DNA from: Cranoglanis bouderius
Lineage: Eukaryota > Chordata > Actinopteri > Siluriformes > Cranoglanididae
DNA length: 64,000 bases
Direction: 5' to 3'
NCBI GenBank assembly: GCA_023630585.1
Contig: CM042539.1
Coordinates: 24,817,755 to 24,881,754 of the forward strand
Shown: positions 47,196 to 59,640 of the stretch, piece by piece
How the letters are laid out: every line of letters begins with the position of its first letter
Numbering within the stretch: position 1 is the first letter of the stretch
The notes under the pieces: generated by a model
What the model was told of the DNA's origin: nothing
Seen by the model: only the letters and a program-made list of their open reading frames with translations
The model's database searches: none
Translations under genes and position numbers: made by a program

Positions 47196-48256
47196 CAATG
47201 CCTGTTATTACTACATTAATAAAAATATAGTATTTCATATGTCTTATATTTAGCCAGTCAGTCTAGACCTCAGTCTATTCTCACTCCTCAGCTGTCCATG
47301 TTTTTATTTCCTTCTAAATTAAACCTTCCTGTTGACACTAGATATTTTCTGGCCTTACGTTCACTGAGAACCTTCACACAAGAGCTCTACACATTTCGTT
47401 GACCAGAGGCACAGCAGCTTTCCTCACTTTACCTGTCAATGCCAGCAGGGAGAGCAAATGCGCTTCGGATTGGAGAGTTTTTCAAAAAAGCTCAGAGAAG
47501 AGCATATATTAACAGTCACTGCCTTTCCTCAGAAACTATTCTAGTATTGGTTGTAATCTCAGGAACCATTTCTAGCTTGGTAAAAAGAAAACAACGTGCG
47601 CAAGGGACTTCTCAAGATTTTTTTTCTACCATAGCTGTTTAAGACTTTATGTCACCTAAATACAAATAATTTAAACACCTTCATTACCACAACATTGTTG
47701 AATTGCTGTGGTATAAGAGGAATAAAATGCTTCAGGACAACAATAACAAACTTCTTGTTTTTTGTGTGTGTAACAGTACACCCTTGAGTGTTTTATACTT
47801 TAGATAATATTTTAAAGCTTTAGTAACACAGCTTTAGAGTGTCTAATGTTCCTGGGATAGACTCCGGATCCACCATGACCCTGACGTGGATAAATGAATA
47901 AATTATCATGACATGCAGTATATAGAAATACAATATTTTCATGTCTACCAAACATGTTTACCAGCTAATCTTACTTAATCTTAATCATACTCTTAATGGA
48001 AACAAATTAACCTCCTAGTACAACACTGATACAACACAGATAGATGAAGCGATACCTTTTTACCATCTAAAAGATACAGAGGCAAGATTTTTGAATAGGT
48101 CATGCGTGTCTGCCATCGTGTTCCAGTTATTGCTGCTAAAGCTCGTCCTTGTGCTTGAGTATCCCCAGAGATCACCAAGCAAAATGTCTAGCCTTCAGTT
48201 GGCTTCCTCAAAATATTATCTCAGTATGTTGTTTCTGAACATTTCCTAGCTACATC
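47196..48256. other. Intergenic, small repeat remnant
   Basis: 47845-47900 carries gttcctgggatagactccgg, a piece of the repeat seen at 30680. No gene was found. Confidence 0.4.
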
Positions 48257-48436
48257 ATGGAGCAGCACTACCTGAAATGTCACTGCTTCTCCACGGTCCA
48301 GAGGTATTATTGGCGGGATGAGCTGCATCCTGAGGGAGGACATGTGCGACTGCACTTTATTCCTCTTAAAGACTACCTCATTAGACACAAGGCCTTCTGC
48401 TTTACTCGTGGTTCATTCAGTCGTGACGGAAAGTGA
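48257..48436 (+). other. Candidate 59-codon small ORF, unrecognised
   Basis: ATG 48257 to TGA 48434-48436. The composition is less AT-biased than the surroundings and rich in His, Arg, Tyr, Phe and Cys (starts MEQHYLKCHCF, later YYWRDELHPEGG). No signal peptide or known domain was seen. It may be chance or a fragment of a conserved element. I do not claim a gene. Confidence 0.15.
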
Positions 48437-48916
48437 TTATCTAAGGCAGCAGGGATGAACAGTACAACCGAGGAATGTAGAGGCTCTTGTGTAAATTATT
48501 GGGATGGGGGCTTTATCGACGTCCAAGGTGAATTGTCGGTATAATCCAGTGTGCTATGTCCACTTGCTAAGAATTAGTGAACTCTGGCTTGTGTTCATGG
48601 CCGAACAATGTGCTTCTGAGCTTGTATGACTATTACGTCATTATTAGAGGCACAAGCAGGGGTAATTTCAGGTTTGAACCAGCCCTTCAGCAAATGTTAA
48701 TCTTCATTCTCAATTCCTTATATTTTAAATTCTGTTAAAATACTAATTACCTCTTTTGAGTGACCAATGATTTTTTTTAAAAATGTTGCTATTTGACAGA
48801 TATAAGTTGATGTTCCATTCATTTGGTTGCCTTGGATGTTGCACAGTCATGGGGCAGCAAGTTATTCTTGCATCTAGCTTTCAAAAATAGGAACATTATT
48901 AGAGAAGCGCATTTGG
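48437..48916. other. Intergenic, nothing recognised
   Basis: No gene supported. Confidence 0.4.
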
Positions 48917-49497
48917 CAGTCCCTCCAGGATTTTGCAATTTTGCAATCACAGAAATTAACATAAAACCATGCGAATGACGCAATATCTGGAGGAGCTTGC
49001 AATTTTTTCAAATTACTGCAGATTTGGGCCAAGACACGTCATGTGACGTCATCACAATGTGCATTCAGCTAAGGCTCTCTTCGATTCACATGTGTCAAAC
49101 ATGAGTACAGCTAAAAGGTCTCATTTAATAACAAACATCACTGCAAAAGAGCAGCGGTAGTGCCACAGAGCAGTGGTAGCTCAGTGGTTAAGAAGTTGTG
49201 CTTCTGATTGGAAGGTCATGAGTTCAAACCTCAGCACCACCAAGCTGCCACTATAGGGCCCTTGAGCAAGACCTGCTAAATGACATAAATGTAAGTCACT
49301 CTGGATAAGGGCAAATGCCATAAATGTAAATTAAAATGTTAAAAATAAATAAAAGCCCATGCAATTGCAATTTCACCAATTCAAATAATTTTCCACAAAT
49401 AAAAAGCACAAAAAACTCCTCAAGTTGCGTCGCAAATTTTGAAAAAAGCCGTAGCAAAATCAAGAAAAAAAAACTCCACAAAATCCTGTACAAACTG
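48917..49497. mobile_element. hAT-like non-autonomous element with nested SINE
   Basis: The left end cagtccctccaggattttgc is complementary in style to the right end (reverse complement cagtttgtacaggattttg), giving hAT-like CAG ends. No coding sequence is present. A SINE lies inside at 49160-49330. A clean 8-bp target duplication was not found. Confidence 0.6.
49160..49330 (+). mobile_element. tRNA-derived SINE nested in hAT element
   Basis: gcagtggtagctcagtggtt (A-box region), gagttcaaacctc (B-box region), then cactatagggcccttgagca and a tail with aagtcactctggataagggc. Confidence 0.8.
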
Positions 49498-51184
49498 ATT
49501 GGGGCAGGGACCACTCTGCCGCATGCTCTCTGTGTGAAAGTTTTGATTATGAGTGGGGAAGGACCAGCCAACAGGACAGTTAATGATATTACATCTCTAT
49601 TAATACTGACATCTTTTTAGTCCATAGGGTTTTAGTCCTTTCCCTGATTAGAAAGAATGCGATCAGCAAATTTAATCTAGACTTTAATCCAGCTAGCTAG
49701 AAAACTAGCTAGGTTGTTAATCTGTCTTAATTGGAGTGCAATTATGAGCAACCAGAAACCATCATTTCTGTACCAAATTCTTACAAAATTATAGAATCTG
49801 ATGTCAAATGACTGCAGCCCTTAGTTTGTTAATTCATACAGTATTGTTTACCAGGCTCTATAAACAGGATTAACTAATCAGGATCATGCATTTTTTCTGT
49901 TTCTCTTATACACTCTGAGCTAAGGGATATCACGTTGACAGATGACGGTGGTTTAATGCAGGAGCTAAAATAGAAGAGTAGCTCTGGTTTTATAAGAAAC
50001 AATATCATTTCCTCTGATGACTAGTGGCAACATTATTGTTATGTCAAGATTGATGGTAAACATGCTTTAAATGATTAAATAACACATTCTAAATGCCATC
50101 ACCACTTCTACTACTGTCTGTAATTGTACAGATCATGCAGTTGTTTTATGTACTTATTTTTATTTCCTCATCCCCCATTGAAATTAATTCCTGGCTATGC
50201 CACTGGTCAAACAGTGGCTGTGTTTGTCAATCCGTATAAATCAATTCTGAATGCACATAAACTCGGCACTCCAAATCTAATCCAAAATTACAGACATGCA
50301 TGGAGTGTCATTTCAGCATGTTAGCCAACTGGGTTTGTGTCTTTAACAAGTTTTATTGTCTGTCTCAAGGAACAAACCTCCAAATGTCCTTATTAAACAG
50401 ACAGCAGGAAGAATTTGTGACTGCGGTAAAGTTTGCTTAGTGTGACATATTTGCTTGACATTCAGCAAGGAATGTAATACAGATGTGTCTGTAAAACAGA
50501 TATATTGCCTTTAATCATCTTCTAAAGTTATCGAGATTAAACGCCGTTCTTAGAAATAACCACGCAATAATTACATGTTTTGTTCATTATTTCTACCATG
50601 TCCATTTTGTCATTCTTGCTAAATGTCATAATATCAAATGCTGAGCCCATGACCATTTAAAACATGTAGCATTTTAGCACATTCTTTACTAAGTTTCATT
50701 TGTTTTTACTTTGTTTCTCATCTCTCAGTCTCATGATGCCCTGCTTCTCATTTCACACTTCTTCGGTCCTGGTGTTGTTTAGCAACAGTTTCCAGATCCA
50801 TCCACATTCAGCTAGAGACCTTTTGTTGGCTTCACCACACCCACACCCAGCTGCCCAAGAAACAATAAAGCAGCCAATTACTTTTGGTCCCCTGAAATGA
50901 GAGGACTGTGTATAAAAATGACTGTAATTCCTATGTGATTCATGCCATGTGACCATTTGTAATTACAGCTGGCAGTCTGCCCTTTCATTTCAAATCTAAT
51001 GTGGTGCAGAGTCGACACGATTTGTGTCACCATCTGAAAACTTGGACTGCACAATGGCAAAACATAATGACAAACCACATTTTAACCTCTCCAAATGAGT
51101 AGTTCACATTGGGACTGTTGGTAAACAGAAACATTAATGTTAAAGGGATTATAGAATTTGAAGCTGTGTTTTTTTGTAGTTTTG
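49498..51184. other. Intergenic, nothing recognised
   Basis: No gene supported. Open frames are short. Confidence 0.4.
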
Positions 51185-51890
51185 GCTTCTGGGAACGTTC
51201 TGGAAACCAATCATTATTAGCTAGGGTTATATTAAAGGGGATATTAGGCTCCAGTAGCTTGAGTATTAATAGGACTGCATTTTAGTATAGTATTATAGCT
51301 TTATAACCTTTAACTGAAAGCCAGAAATGAACTTTTTTTAGTTCCTGCTTGATTATCCAGGAAAGTTCATTGCGCATTATGGTTCAAAGAACATTCCCCT
51401 AGTGTTCCCATAACTTTTGTTGTAACCCAAGATGATTCAGAGAACATTTCCAAACCTTTTGGTAACCTTTACCTAGTTTGTACCTCTAGGGACCCTTGCA
51501 CTAACCTGGGATGGTTCAGATTGTGTTCATCTTGGTACAAAACTGTAACTATACTGAAACAAACCTGGCTGGTTGTCATCATGTCTGTAATACAGAATAT
51601 TTATTGCAGTTCACATTCCCTGTCGATCTGCCAAATATTTTAAACATCTGTTGTAAATTCTACGTAAATGTTTGTCTAAATGAGCTGCCTGTAAGCAAAC
51701 TTTGGTGAACCTTCTGTGAGAGAACGTTACCAGAATGTTCCAGAAACACTGTAGTTTGTAGTTACAAAAAAATAGTATGTCAGTTGTTATATGACCATCT
51801 TGTGTTTTAAGGTTCCCTGAACATTTCAGGAACAGTGCTGACGTTGTTAATCAAAACAGAACATTCCTAGAATGTTATGTAATGGTTCAC
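51185..51890. repeat. Degenerate gttct/gaac-rich repeat region
   Basis: Phrases such as gggaacgttctggaa, gaacattcccctagtgttcc, gaacgttaccagaatgttcc and gaacattcctagaatgtt recur irregularly, forming short palindromes around GTTC/GAAC. Confidence 0.5.
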
Positions 51891-51900
51891 AAAATGCAAA

Positions 51901-52100
51901 GGGCAGTGGTAGCTCAGTGGTTAACATGTTGGGCTACTGATCAGACGGTTGTGAGTTCAAGCCCTGGCACTACCAAGCTACCATTGTTGGGCCTTTGAGC
52001 AAGGCCCTTAACCCTCAATTGCTCAGATGTATAAATGAGATAAATGTAAGTTGCTCTGGATAAGGGTGTCTGCCAAATGCTGTAGATGTCAAACAAAAAA
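51901..52100 (+). mobile_element. tRNA-derived SINE
   Basis: gggcagtggtagctcagtgg head, gagttcaagccctgg B-box-like, cattgttgggcctttgagca, and tail aagttgctctggataagggt. It is the best preserved of the SINE copies here. Confidence 0.85.
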
Positions 52101-52160
52101 AAAGTTAAATATTAGATTGCTAACATGGGATAAATGTCCCGTTTTTGCTTGGTTGGCTTT

Positions 52161-52480
52161 AACAAGGTTCATCTTGAGCATTGCACCACACACTGAACTC
52201 GTGAAACCATTTGGTACGTGGCAGGAAGGCTCACTCTTTCTAATGGCCTATAGTCATGGCGGAAGTGGTGACTCTCTGTACAAGTGAAGTTGTGAGTTCA
52301 GATGTTAAAAGTTAACAGAAAGCCACTGTTAGCAAGGTTCATCTTGAGCATTTCACCACACTCATGTCGTGAAACCATTTGGTACGTGGCAGGAAGGCGC
52401 ACTCACTCTAATATCAGTTAGTCATGGGGGAAGTGGTGGCTCACTGGTTAGGTTTCTGTTTCTCTGGGTGAGGTTGTGAG
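52161..52480. repeat. 170-bp tandem duplication
   Basis: aaggttcatcttgagcatt starts at 52163 and 52333. The shared block includes gtgaaaccatttggtacgtg, gcaggaagg and gtcatgg.ggaagtggtg. Each unit ends in SINE-head-like sequence (gtggctcactggtta). Confidence 0.85.
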
Positions 52481-55013
52481 TTTGTATTCTAGTAGTGTGA
52501 GAAAGCAACATTCTCACACTACTAGAATCCTTGTGCTCAGCTTTCTAAATGAATAAATAAATTGTTTTAAAATATGGGTATACGTACATTAGACTAAAGA
52601 GCTGTGAAGGCTAGTTTGTACATGATCTGAACTGTCCTTGCCAATGTCTGTATTTCACTCAGTCTGTATATGTGATACACAAAATAGTGCACTTCGTTGT
52701 CAAAGCAAAACAGTGACTGTCTGCAACTGTGAAATCTTTTCTGAAGCAACAGCCTCTTGCCTAAGCGGTGTTCTTCCTGTCTAAGAGTAACCATGACAGA
52801 CGAGCGTAAAGGAAAACAACGAGGCAAGCATCAGATTATGTTAAAAACAAAATTCAGTTTTATTTTCTCCCCTTCTGTTTAATTCCTTCACTTTGTTCTC
52901 TCCTTTATGGACTTTGAAAAAAAAAACAAACAAAAAAAAAACAGACACAATAAAAATGACAAAAAAGACAAAATCTAAAACATGACTTGGGACACGGCAC
53001 AGGATTCGTCGAAGGTGGAAGACAATGCTCTGGATTTTCCATCTTTTCGTTGATGTTGCAGAGAAAACACTGAATTGTGTGGAGAACTGGAATGTGAAGT
53101 AGGTCATGATCAATCAAGGTCAGAGAACGCACGCCCTCACATGCATGTACAGTATGCGCACACAGACATAGACACATGCCCAAACACACACATTAATGCG
53201 ACAAACGGACCAGAATGGAGAGCTGGAGGTGCTCACAGCATTTCATCTGGTTTCCAGAGGAGAGGAGGAGGACGAGGAGTGGAGGAGAAGAGGAAGAGGC
53301 AAAGTATACAGAGAGAGGGAGATGGGCTTGACTCACTGACCGACCTGGTCCCTGTTAACCTGTGACATTACATCAAGCGCTTTCAATCCAAACACTGCCA
53401 AAGTGCTATGCCACAGCCTGTGTCCACCCATTTGACTGACAGAAATTTCAGCTTTCAGTGGGCGAGCGACACACTCCGCTGACATTCAGAGTGCTGGGCT
53501 CGTTTCTGCACAGCAGTGTTGCTTACACCTCCTGCTTTGAGGAAAACACACGACCTCGGCTATATCTCGTTTAATACACTAACTGAATTATGCTCAGTAG
53601 TTATATTAGTGGAGTGTTATCAATACAGCTGTACATGACTGACAAGCGACACCTGTTGCGTAAAAACCTTATGCACACAAAGGCTTGATAATTTGCAGGA
53701 TAATTAAACATCAAATGGAGATGGATAGTTTAGCATAAAATTAAATTTACACATCTGTACCCACACCCCAATTCATCTGAGACGTGTTTGGTGTCCAGCA
53801 TTTTGCTTCTTTACTTTGTGCAGCTACAATAATTATAACGTGATGTTGTTTACAAGTGATGGAATTCTTGCATCCAACATCTTTTTCAAAAACAGATGCC
53901 AAGATTTTCAAATACATGCTTCTAAATTTTTTTTTTTTTACAAGAAGTTTGTAAAGTAGCAGAAATACTATAGCTTGTGTTCATACGTTAAAATTCAAAC
54001 TCTAACTAATTTACCCTCTGCATACTAATTGCCTCAGCTTTCTGGTAAAATTCCATCTTTGGGAGGCAGGACCCAAGAAGCAACTGTAACAGCTTCCTCT
54101 CCATGCCATAAATGCCATGTGCTCATGTTTGATGATGATTTCTATTCCATTCCTGTCTCCAACCCTGCCCCATCATTAGTTTGTGTGTCAATGTATCATC
54201 GTGAAGTCTTTCCATACATTAATGTTGTTACGTCCAAGCTATCATAATGTTACAGTGTTTGGGTAAACAGTGAAGTTTTGTTTATTCTTTTCTTGCTTAC
54301 AAGCAAGTAACATGGTTGAGTGGTGACAAAAGTTACTTTTTAATGCTTAATCCTTCAGGATTAATTCATGGTTATAATCAAAACACATCAGAGCGGTTAT
54401 GTTTTGCTTCGTAGTGGCAGTTCACGTTACCCCATTTGACTAATGCAACTTCTGACTAATACTGTAGCTGAGATGTCTGTTTTGAACTTGGAGCGAATAA
54501 TAAACGCATGCTTCTCTTCTCATCTTTAAACATTGTTTTGTTTTGTTTTTGAATTGTCCATGCTGACAATTCACTAATCAGACCAGACAGGGTAAGTGAA
54601 ACGACAAATCTATGAAAGTCTGTCAAAATATTTTCTTTTCTTGATGAACAGCCTTCGATTAAGTCATTTACATAAATGCATGTGATTGGCTGCGACAAGC
54701 CACAACACAACATTGTTTTTCACTGAACTACATCCACTTATTTCACATATACTGATTGGCTCTGCTACAGTATTTTTGAGTTCTCAGTTTGGTCCACAGA
54801 AATACTTTGCTGGGGCTGCATCCGGACCCCAGTCTGCCAGTTGATGAAGCCTGGTATAGATTATAGTCTTCTGTGTCCTAACCTATACTGATAAGTCTGT
54901 GTGACATCACTGAAGAACAGGCTGCAGCTTGTTAGCCTACTGTCTTGGATGATTGAATCCATCTGTGTTAATGTGTAAATTTAATTTTTGACTAAAGTAT
55001 TGCTTTAATATGG
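52481..55013. other. Gene-poor interval
   Basis: No gene recognised. 52498-52528 holds a short inverted repeat (attctagtagtgtgagaa / ttctcacactactagaat). An aataaa on the - strand at about 52859-52864 could be a distant polyadenylation signal, but nothing links it to iglon5. Confidence 0.4.

Positions 55014-55102
<89 letters not shown>
55014..55102. repeat. (ATCT)n microsatellite
   Basis: Perfect tetranucleotide run of about 89 bases. Confidence 0.98.
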
Positions 55103-55103
<1 letters not shown>

Positions 55104-55621
55104 CATTCATCCATTCCCTTATTCTATTTCTCAAAGCAATCCTTCCTTGTTTATTTCTTTCTTTATCTTTCAGAAGAATCCTTTCTCTTTATATCTGCAT
55201 TATCTGCCCATGACAACAAACATTCTTATCTATGAAAAGAAATTGAATTATGCTATTCCTAAAAACAAACAAACAAACAAATAAACAAACCATCATGTTT
55301 ATTTTGTTGTGTCCAATTCTAACTCACAGAGATCTCATCTTTACTTCAAGATACACAGTATCCATATGCACTGACATTTCTCAAAGTATTACTATTTATG
55401 TCTTAAATTAATAATTGTCTTGTTATTCAGTTATTGAACTTAAACCATTAAAACATGTCATTCTCTATAGTGTCCACTGAATATTACATTACAAATGTTA
55501 CAAATGCAACAAAACAACCATAAATTATGATAAAATTATGACGAAGCTTTTCATAGAAACTTCTTAAAGTGAAACTATATATTATTGGGTTTAAAAAACC
55601 TAACACCTCATTCATAATAAT
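55103..55621. other. Intergenic, nothing recognised
   Basis: AT-rich; no gene. Confidence 0.4.

Positions 55622-55691
<70 letters not shown>
55622..55691. repeat. (ATCT)n microsatellite, second
   Basis: Perfect run of about 70 bases, 520 bp from the first. Confidence 0.98.
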
Positions 55692-55784
55692 AGGAATTCA
55701 ATTAGCATTATGCCTTATATTTGGTTTAAAACCAACTGAAAGGTTTGGTTCAAAGCATTCCAATAAAATGAATCGTTTCATTAA

Positions 55785-55910
55785 GGGTTACACTGCTGTG
55801 TCTGTGATCAGAAGGATGTCAGTTCAAATCCCATTACTATCAGCAAGGCACCATTAAGCCCTTAAGCAATACTCTTAACCCTCAGTTGCACAGATCTATA
55901 CTTTAATTGA
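55785..55910 (+). mobile_element. Degraded SINE
   Basis: gtgatcagaagg, cagttcaaatcccatt (B-box-like) and ttaaccctcagttgcacaga match the body of the SINE at 51901. Confidence 0.55.
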
Positions 55911-56405
55911 ATTCTATCTCACTTCTAAGCCTCAGAAAACAATCAGGCTTGCTCTGAGCAGAACTTTTTAACATATTTGAACTTTTTCGTTGTTGTCTTC
56001 CAACCCCAACAAAAAGTCCCTAAGATTACAACGAACACAGAATGGTCAAACAAAATGGTCGATTCCTTCCTTTTTAGAGGCTGTATGTAGGTCTAATATG
56101 ATACAATAGTAGATTAACAAAAACATGTTGCTGTGTAAGACTAAACTATTTTAAAGAATTAATTTTAATGTTGTTATTAACTGGTAATAGATTCAAATGA
56201 ATGTTTACAAACTAGAATAGCTAAGGTTGATTAAGTTTCTCTCTGTTTTTTTTTTTTTTTTTTTTTTTTTTTTTCCCCAGTCTGTGAAAAAAGCCACTTT
56301 GGGAAAAAATGGCTGTTAAATCAATAAGTGGAAATGTAAAATAGTGACATCAGAGCTATTTTACTATCATACAAAGAAATATAATTTCTAATATATAATA
56401 AAGTC
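55911..56405. other. Intergenic with T28 tract
   Basis: Poly-T at 56246-56273; otherwise nothing recognised. Confidence 0.4.
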
Positions 56406-56409
56406 CTGC

Positions 56410-56530
56410 AGGGAATGTTCAGGTGCCTTCTGATTGGACGGGTACAAGCTCAGGTACCTCCTGATTGGACGGTTGTAAGCTCAGGTACCTCTTAATTGGA
56501 CATGTGCAAGCTCCCTGATTGGATATGTTG
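56410..56530. repeat. 31-bp tandem repeat with ATTGG (CCAAT) boxes
   Basis: caggt.cct.ctgattggac occurs with ATTGG at about 56433, 56464 and 56495 (31 apart) and a fourth, shortened unit at 56518. Each unit carries an inverted CCAAT box. Confidence 0.8.
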
Positions 56531-56948
56531 TGAGCATCCATATGGCTAAAGAAAATAACTGCAGCATTTATGGATCAGTTAGAAGACTCTTACTAACGCA
56601 TCTACTATCCATCAGTCTCAGTGGACACTAGTGGGACATTAGCATTGAAGCACATTTTAAATGTGTGGACACAAGCAGCAGAGCGAAGCGGCAGGAAAAA
56701 TCAATACACACAATCTGCCTTTATAAAAAATGGATTTGCAAGCTGATATGTAGCTGCTGTCTTCCAGTTAATCGCATGCATACAGAGGGAGTTCAGTGTC
56801 TGGTCAGCGCTGGCCCATCTCACCCTTCCTGCCTCACATGCCTCTCTTCGCCCCCCAATCCAGACCTCCAGGTAACCCACAATCACTCATCTCTACAGCG
56901 GAGCTCATATCAAATCACACTTCAATCTTCCATATTTTAAAGCCAACC

Positions 56949-56996
<48 letters not shown>

Positions 56997-57360
56997 CATA
57001 TTCATACTTTTTTTTCTTAAAAGGAAAATCCACCCATAACAAACATTGACATGCTTTTTTTTTATAACCCACATTGAGAAACATGACATACTTGTTATCT
57101 TTTTTTTGTTTACTTATTGTTCAGGAGAAAACATGAGCACAGATAGGTTCGCCATGGATCATTGAGCTTTACACGGACGGCGCGGTCATGAACAAGAAAA
57201 GGGGGACAAAGATAGACAAAGAAAAAATAGCACTGGGACCGGTTTTGTGCTTCAAATTGAACCCAAATGAGAAATTTTTGGATGGGATCTCAAAACATGC
57301 AAGTGTGTGTGTTGCAATTGTGGCTATACAGTACGGTATGCATTTGTACACCATAGATAG

Positions 57361-57393
<33 letters not shown>

Positions 57394-57419
57394 TGGAAAA
57401 GATATGGAGATGCATATAG
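56531..57419. other. Intergenic with (AC)n and (GATA)n
   Basis: (AC)n 56952-56992; (GATA)n 57353-57380 followed by (GA)n. No gene was recognised. Confidence 0.5.
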
Positions 57420-58100
57420 GCCGGGTCAACCTTTAAACGCCGCTGCCAGAGCTTTCCATCACACACATGACATTAATTTATTACACAACACTTTCAGGAT
57501 TAGATTAGCGTGGCACTCCGGTCAACACTTAACAGATTACGCCAATTAGATACTTCTTTACATTTACGTTTTAGTTTGGTTATTGCTGGTTTTGACAGAA
57601 TTAGCTATGGGGACACAATGATGTCAAAACATGCTATATACAGCACTTACGTGACTGAAAGTTCGGCTCCTAACCTTGTTTTTTGTCCATGAATGTAAGA
57701 GATTGCATACGGCATACGCGTGCGGAAACTAGCGCTCACTGTTAAGCCATGTGCCGCCGAGCACATGGTCGCAGCGTCTTCGCTACGCGCCTTTAAGTGG
57801 CGGTTAATTAGTCACCACCGAGACACTGTCGTCCTTGAAGAGGGTCCCTGTCAGTGCCTGGATTGAGCTTGATTTATGAGCTCTGCTCCTCAGCAGATGG
57901 AGGAATGAGGAGAAGAGCGAGGCGCCCTCGCTTAGCGATCCGCTCGCTAATTACGTCTCTATTTCCCACTAATTTGGCTCCCTCTCGAAAGCGGCTGGAG
58001 GAAGGAAGGAACGAACGAACGAAGAGGGCAGGCACACAGGATTTCGAATATGCCGAGAGTTTTTGGTTGTGACGTCAAGATGGCTGACAATGTTACAGCA
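57420..58100. promoter_or_regulatory. GC-richer block, candidate conserved element
   Basis: The block is clearly less AT-rich than its surroundings, with CpGs, several TAATTA/TAATTAG-type sites (near 57800 and 57940), and at 58070 a TGACGTCA CRE palindrome directly before aagatggc (YY1-like). No microsatellites and no long frame. I infer a possible regulatory element downstream of iglon5. Conservation was not tested. Confidence 0.25.
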
Positions 58101-59592
58101 AAAAACGGTGGGACAGCATAAAGGTTAGCATACATTCGATACAGTACAGAGCCTTAAAAAGAAACGATTGAATACATACAGTACACGGTACAAATTATAT
58201 TACATTTTCATTGATTGCTCCCTTTGTGAGTGCGTGGACGCACAGCAAAACCCTACATTTTGTAATATCTGGTTAAATTAGTCTAGCATTGTGGCATGCT
58301 AGCATAACAAAGGGGGGCTAATTCAAAGCAGTGTTTTGCTGCACTCCAGCTCATCACCTTGTTTTTTTTAAAAAGCTTCTCATGGCAAAATAGAGCACAA
58401 CACTTTGAAAAAAAAAAACTTATAATTTTTTTCCCTTTTTTTTCAGAGCAAAGTACAAAATATTTTCGCACACATGGCTCTGGGATTATTATTATTTTTT
58501 CTCACATGTAATTATCATCATATTGATTTCAAATACTTATTAACATCATCATTATTATTATTATCATCATCATCATCATCTTCATCATCATCATCATTAA
58601 CACCAAAAAAAAAGAAGCAATTAGCAGTTAACCTTGCAGATTAAATGTACACAGTGCAGGGGCTATAGAGAGGGCTCGGGCTTGGATGGACGGCACAACA
58701 GGAACAGCTCTAACCAGTACATGCTATCAACAAGCGACAAGGAAGAGTGATCAACGGCTTCGGGGGGTCGGGAGTGGGTCGGGAGAGGGTCGGTTGGGGT
58801 CGGGGTTGGGGGAGACACCAGAAACATAACCTCCAAGCCAAAAATCCTGAAACAGAGAGGCTGATGGGAAATGTAGTCCGTAAATCGGATGGTGTATATG
58901 GAATTATATAATGGGGTGGCCTCTACTGCATATATATTTACACCGAGGGTGAAGGTAGTAATGTGGTAATGTGATGAGACCGAGGAAGGACTGGAAGGCC
59001 AGACTGGGGTCGCATGCTTTGCCCTGGGTCAAGACCTCCAGCGAATGCAAAAAAGAGGGGGGACAAATAAGTTTTCCCCTCCCTCCCCATGCTAATGTTG
59101 ACCCTTAGCGCAGATGAGATTTGACATCATTCACAGAAAAATTCTGCTGCTCAGATCCGAGAGAGAGCGAAGGCCACTGAGGCGTGGCCTGCTGGTGAAC
59201 AGCCACAACTTGTTTACAGGGTCACCTGACCATCATCATTATCATCATCATATATATCATATATATCATATATATCATATATCACATTCCTCATAAACAC
59301 CATTAATGTGACAGCATTCACAAATATACAACCATGATCCAGCACGTGCACACTGAGACAAAGACGCGCTCCGCTCGGCACCTTCACGTTTTTAGCATTT
59401 TTTTGTTGTTTTTTTTTTAAACAATCATCACCACAACAGCTATGAACATCGAAAAGGTGACCTTTGCTGGAGAAGCGGGAGAGGCAGTGGCCAGTGGTTG
59501 CCAAAGACGGGTGGGAATGGGATGAGTGGGGAGAGGGGAGGGGGTGATTATAAGATGCAAGAGATGGCTCCTGGGTTAATGCATAATTCTTT
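58101..59592. other. Region downstream of iglon5
   Basis: No gene. (ATC)n 58550-58600, a G-run tract 58762-58811, and an atatatc-type repeat 59235-59285. Part may be iglon5 3' UTR, unproven. Confidence 0.35.
58762..58811 (+). other. G-quadruplex-type tract
   Basis: Eight closely spaced G runs of two to six separated by 1-3 bases (pattern GGGTCGGGAGTGGGTCGGG and onward). It fits G3+N1-7 at least once over, on the + strand, which is template for iglon5. Confidence 0.6.
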
Positions 59593-59598
59593 TTTATT
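59593..59598 (-). terminator. Candidate polyadenylation signal of iglon5
   Basis: AATAAA on the - strand, 43 bases after the stop codon. Real use is unproven; IgLON transcripts commonly have longer 3' UTRs. Confidence 0.3.
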
Positions 59599-59640
59599 CA
59601 CAGTGATGGGTTCGTCATTTAAAGACTCCTTTCCGACGTA

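Noticed and set aside
49040..49060. CRE-like gtgacgtcat as a promoter element
   Set aside because: It lies inside a hAT-like repeat with no gene nearby.
49160..49235. Possible tRNA gene
   Set aside because: A- and B-box-like motifs are present, but no full cloverleaf, and the sequence continues into a SINE body and tail.
54029..54247. 72-codon frame on +
   Set aside because: No family resemblance and no splice or promoter context.
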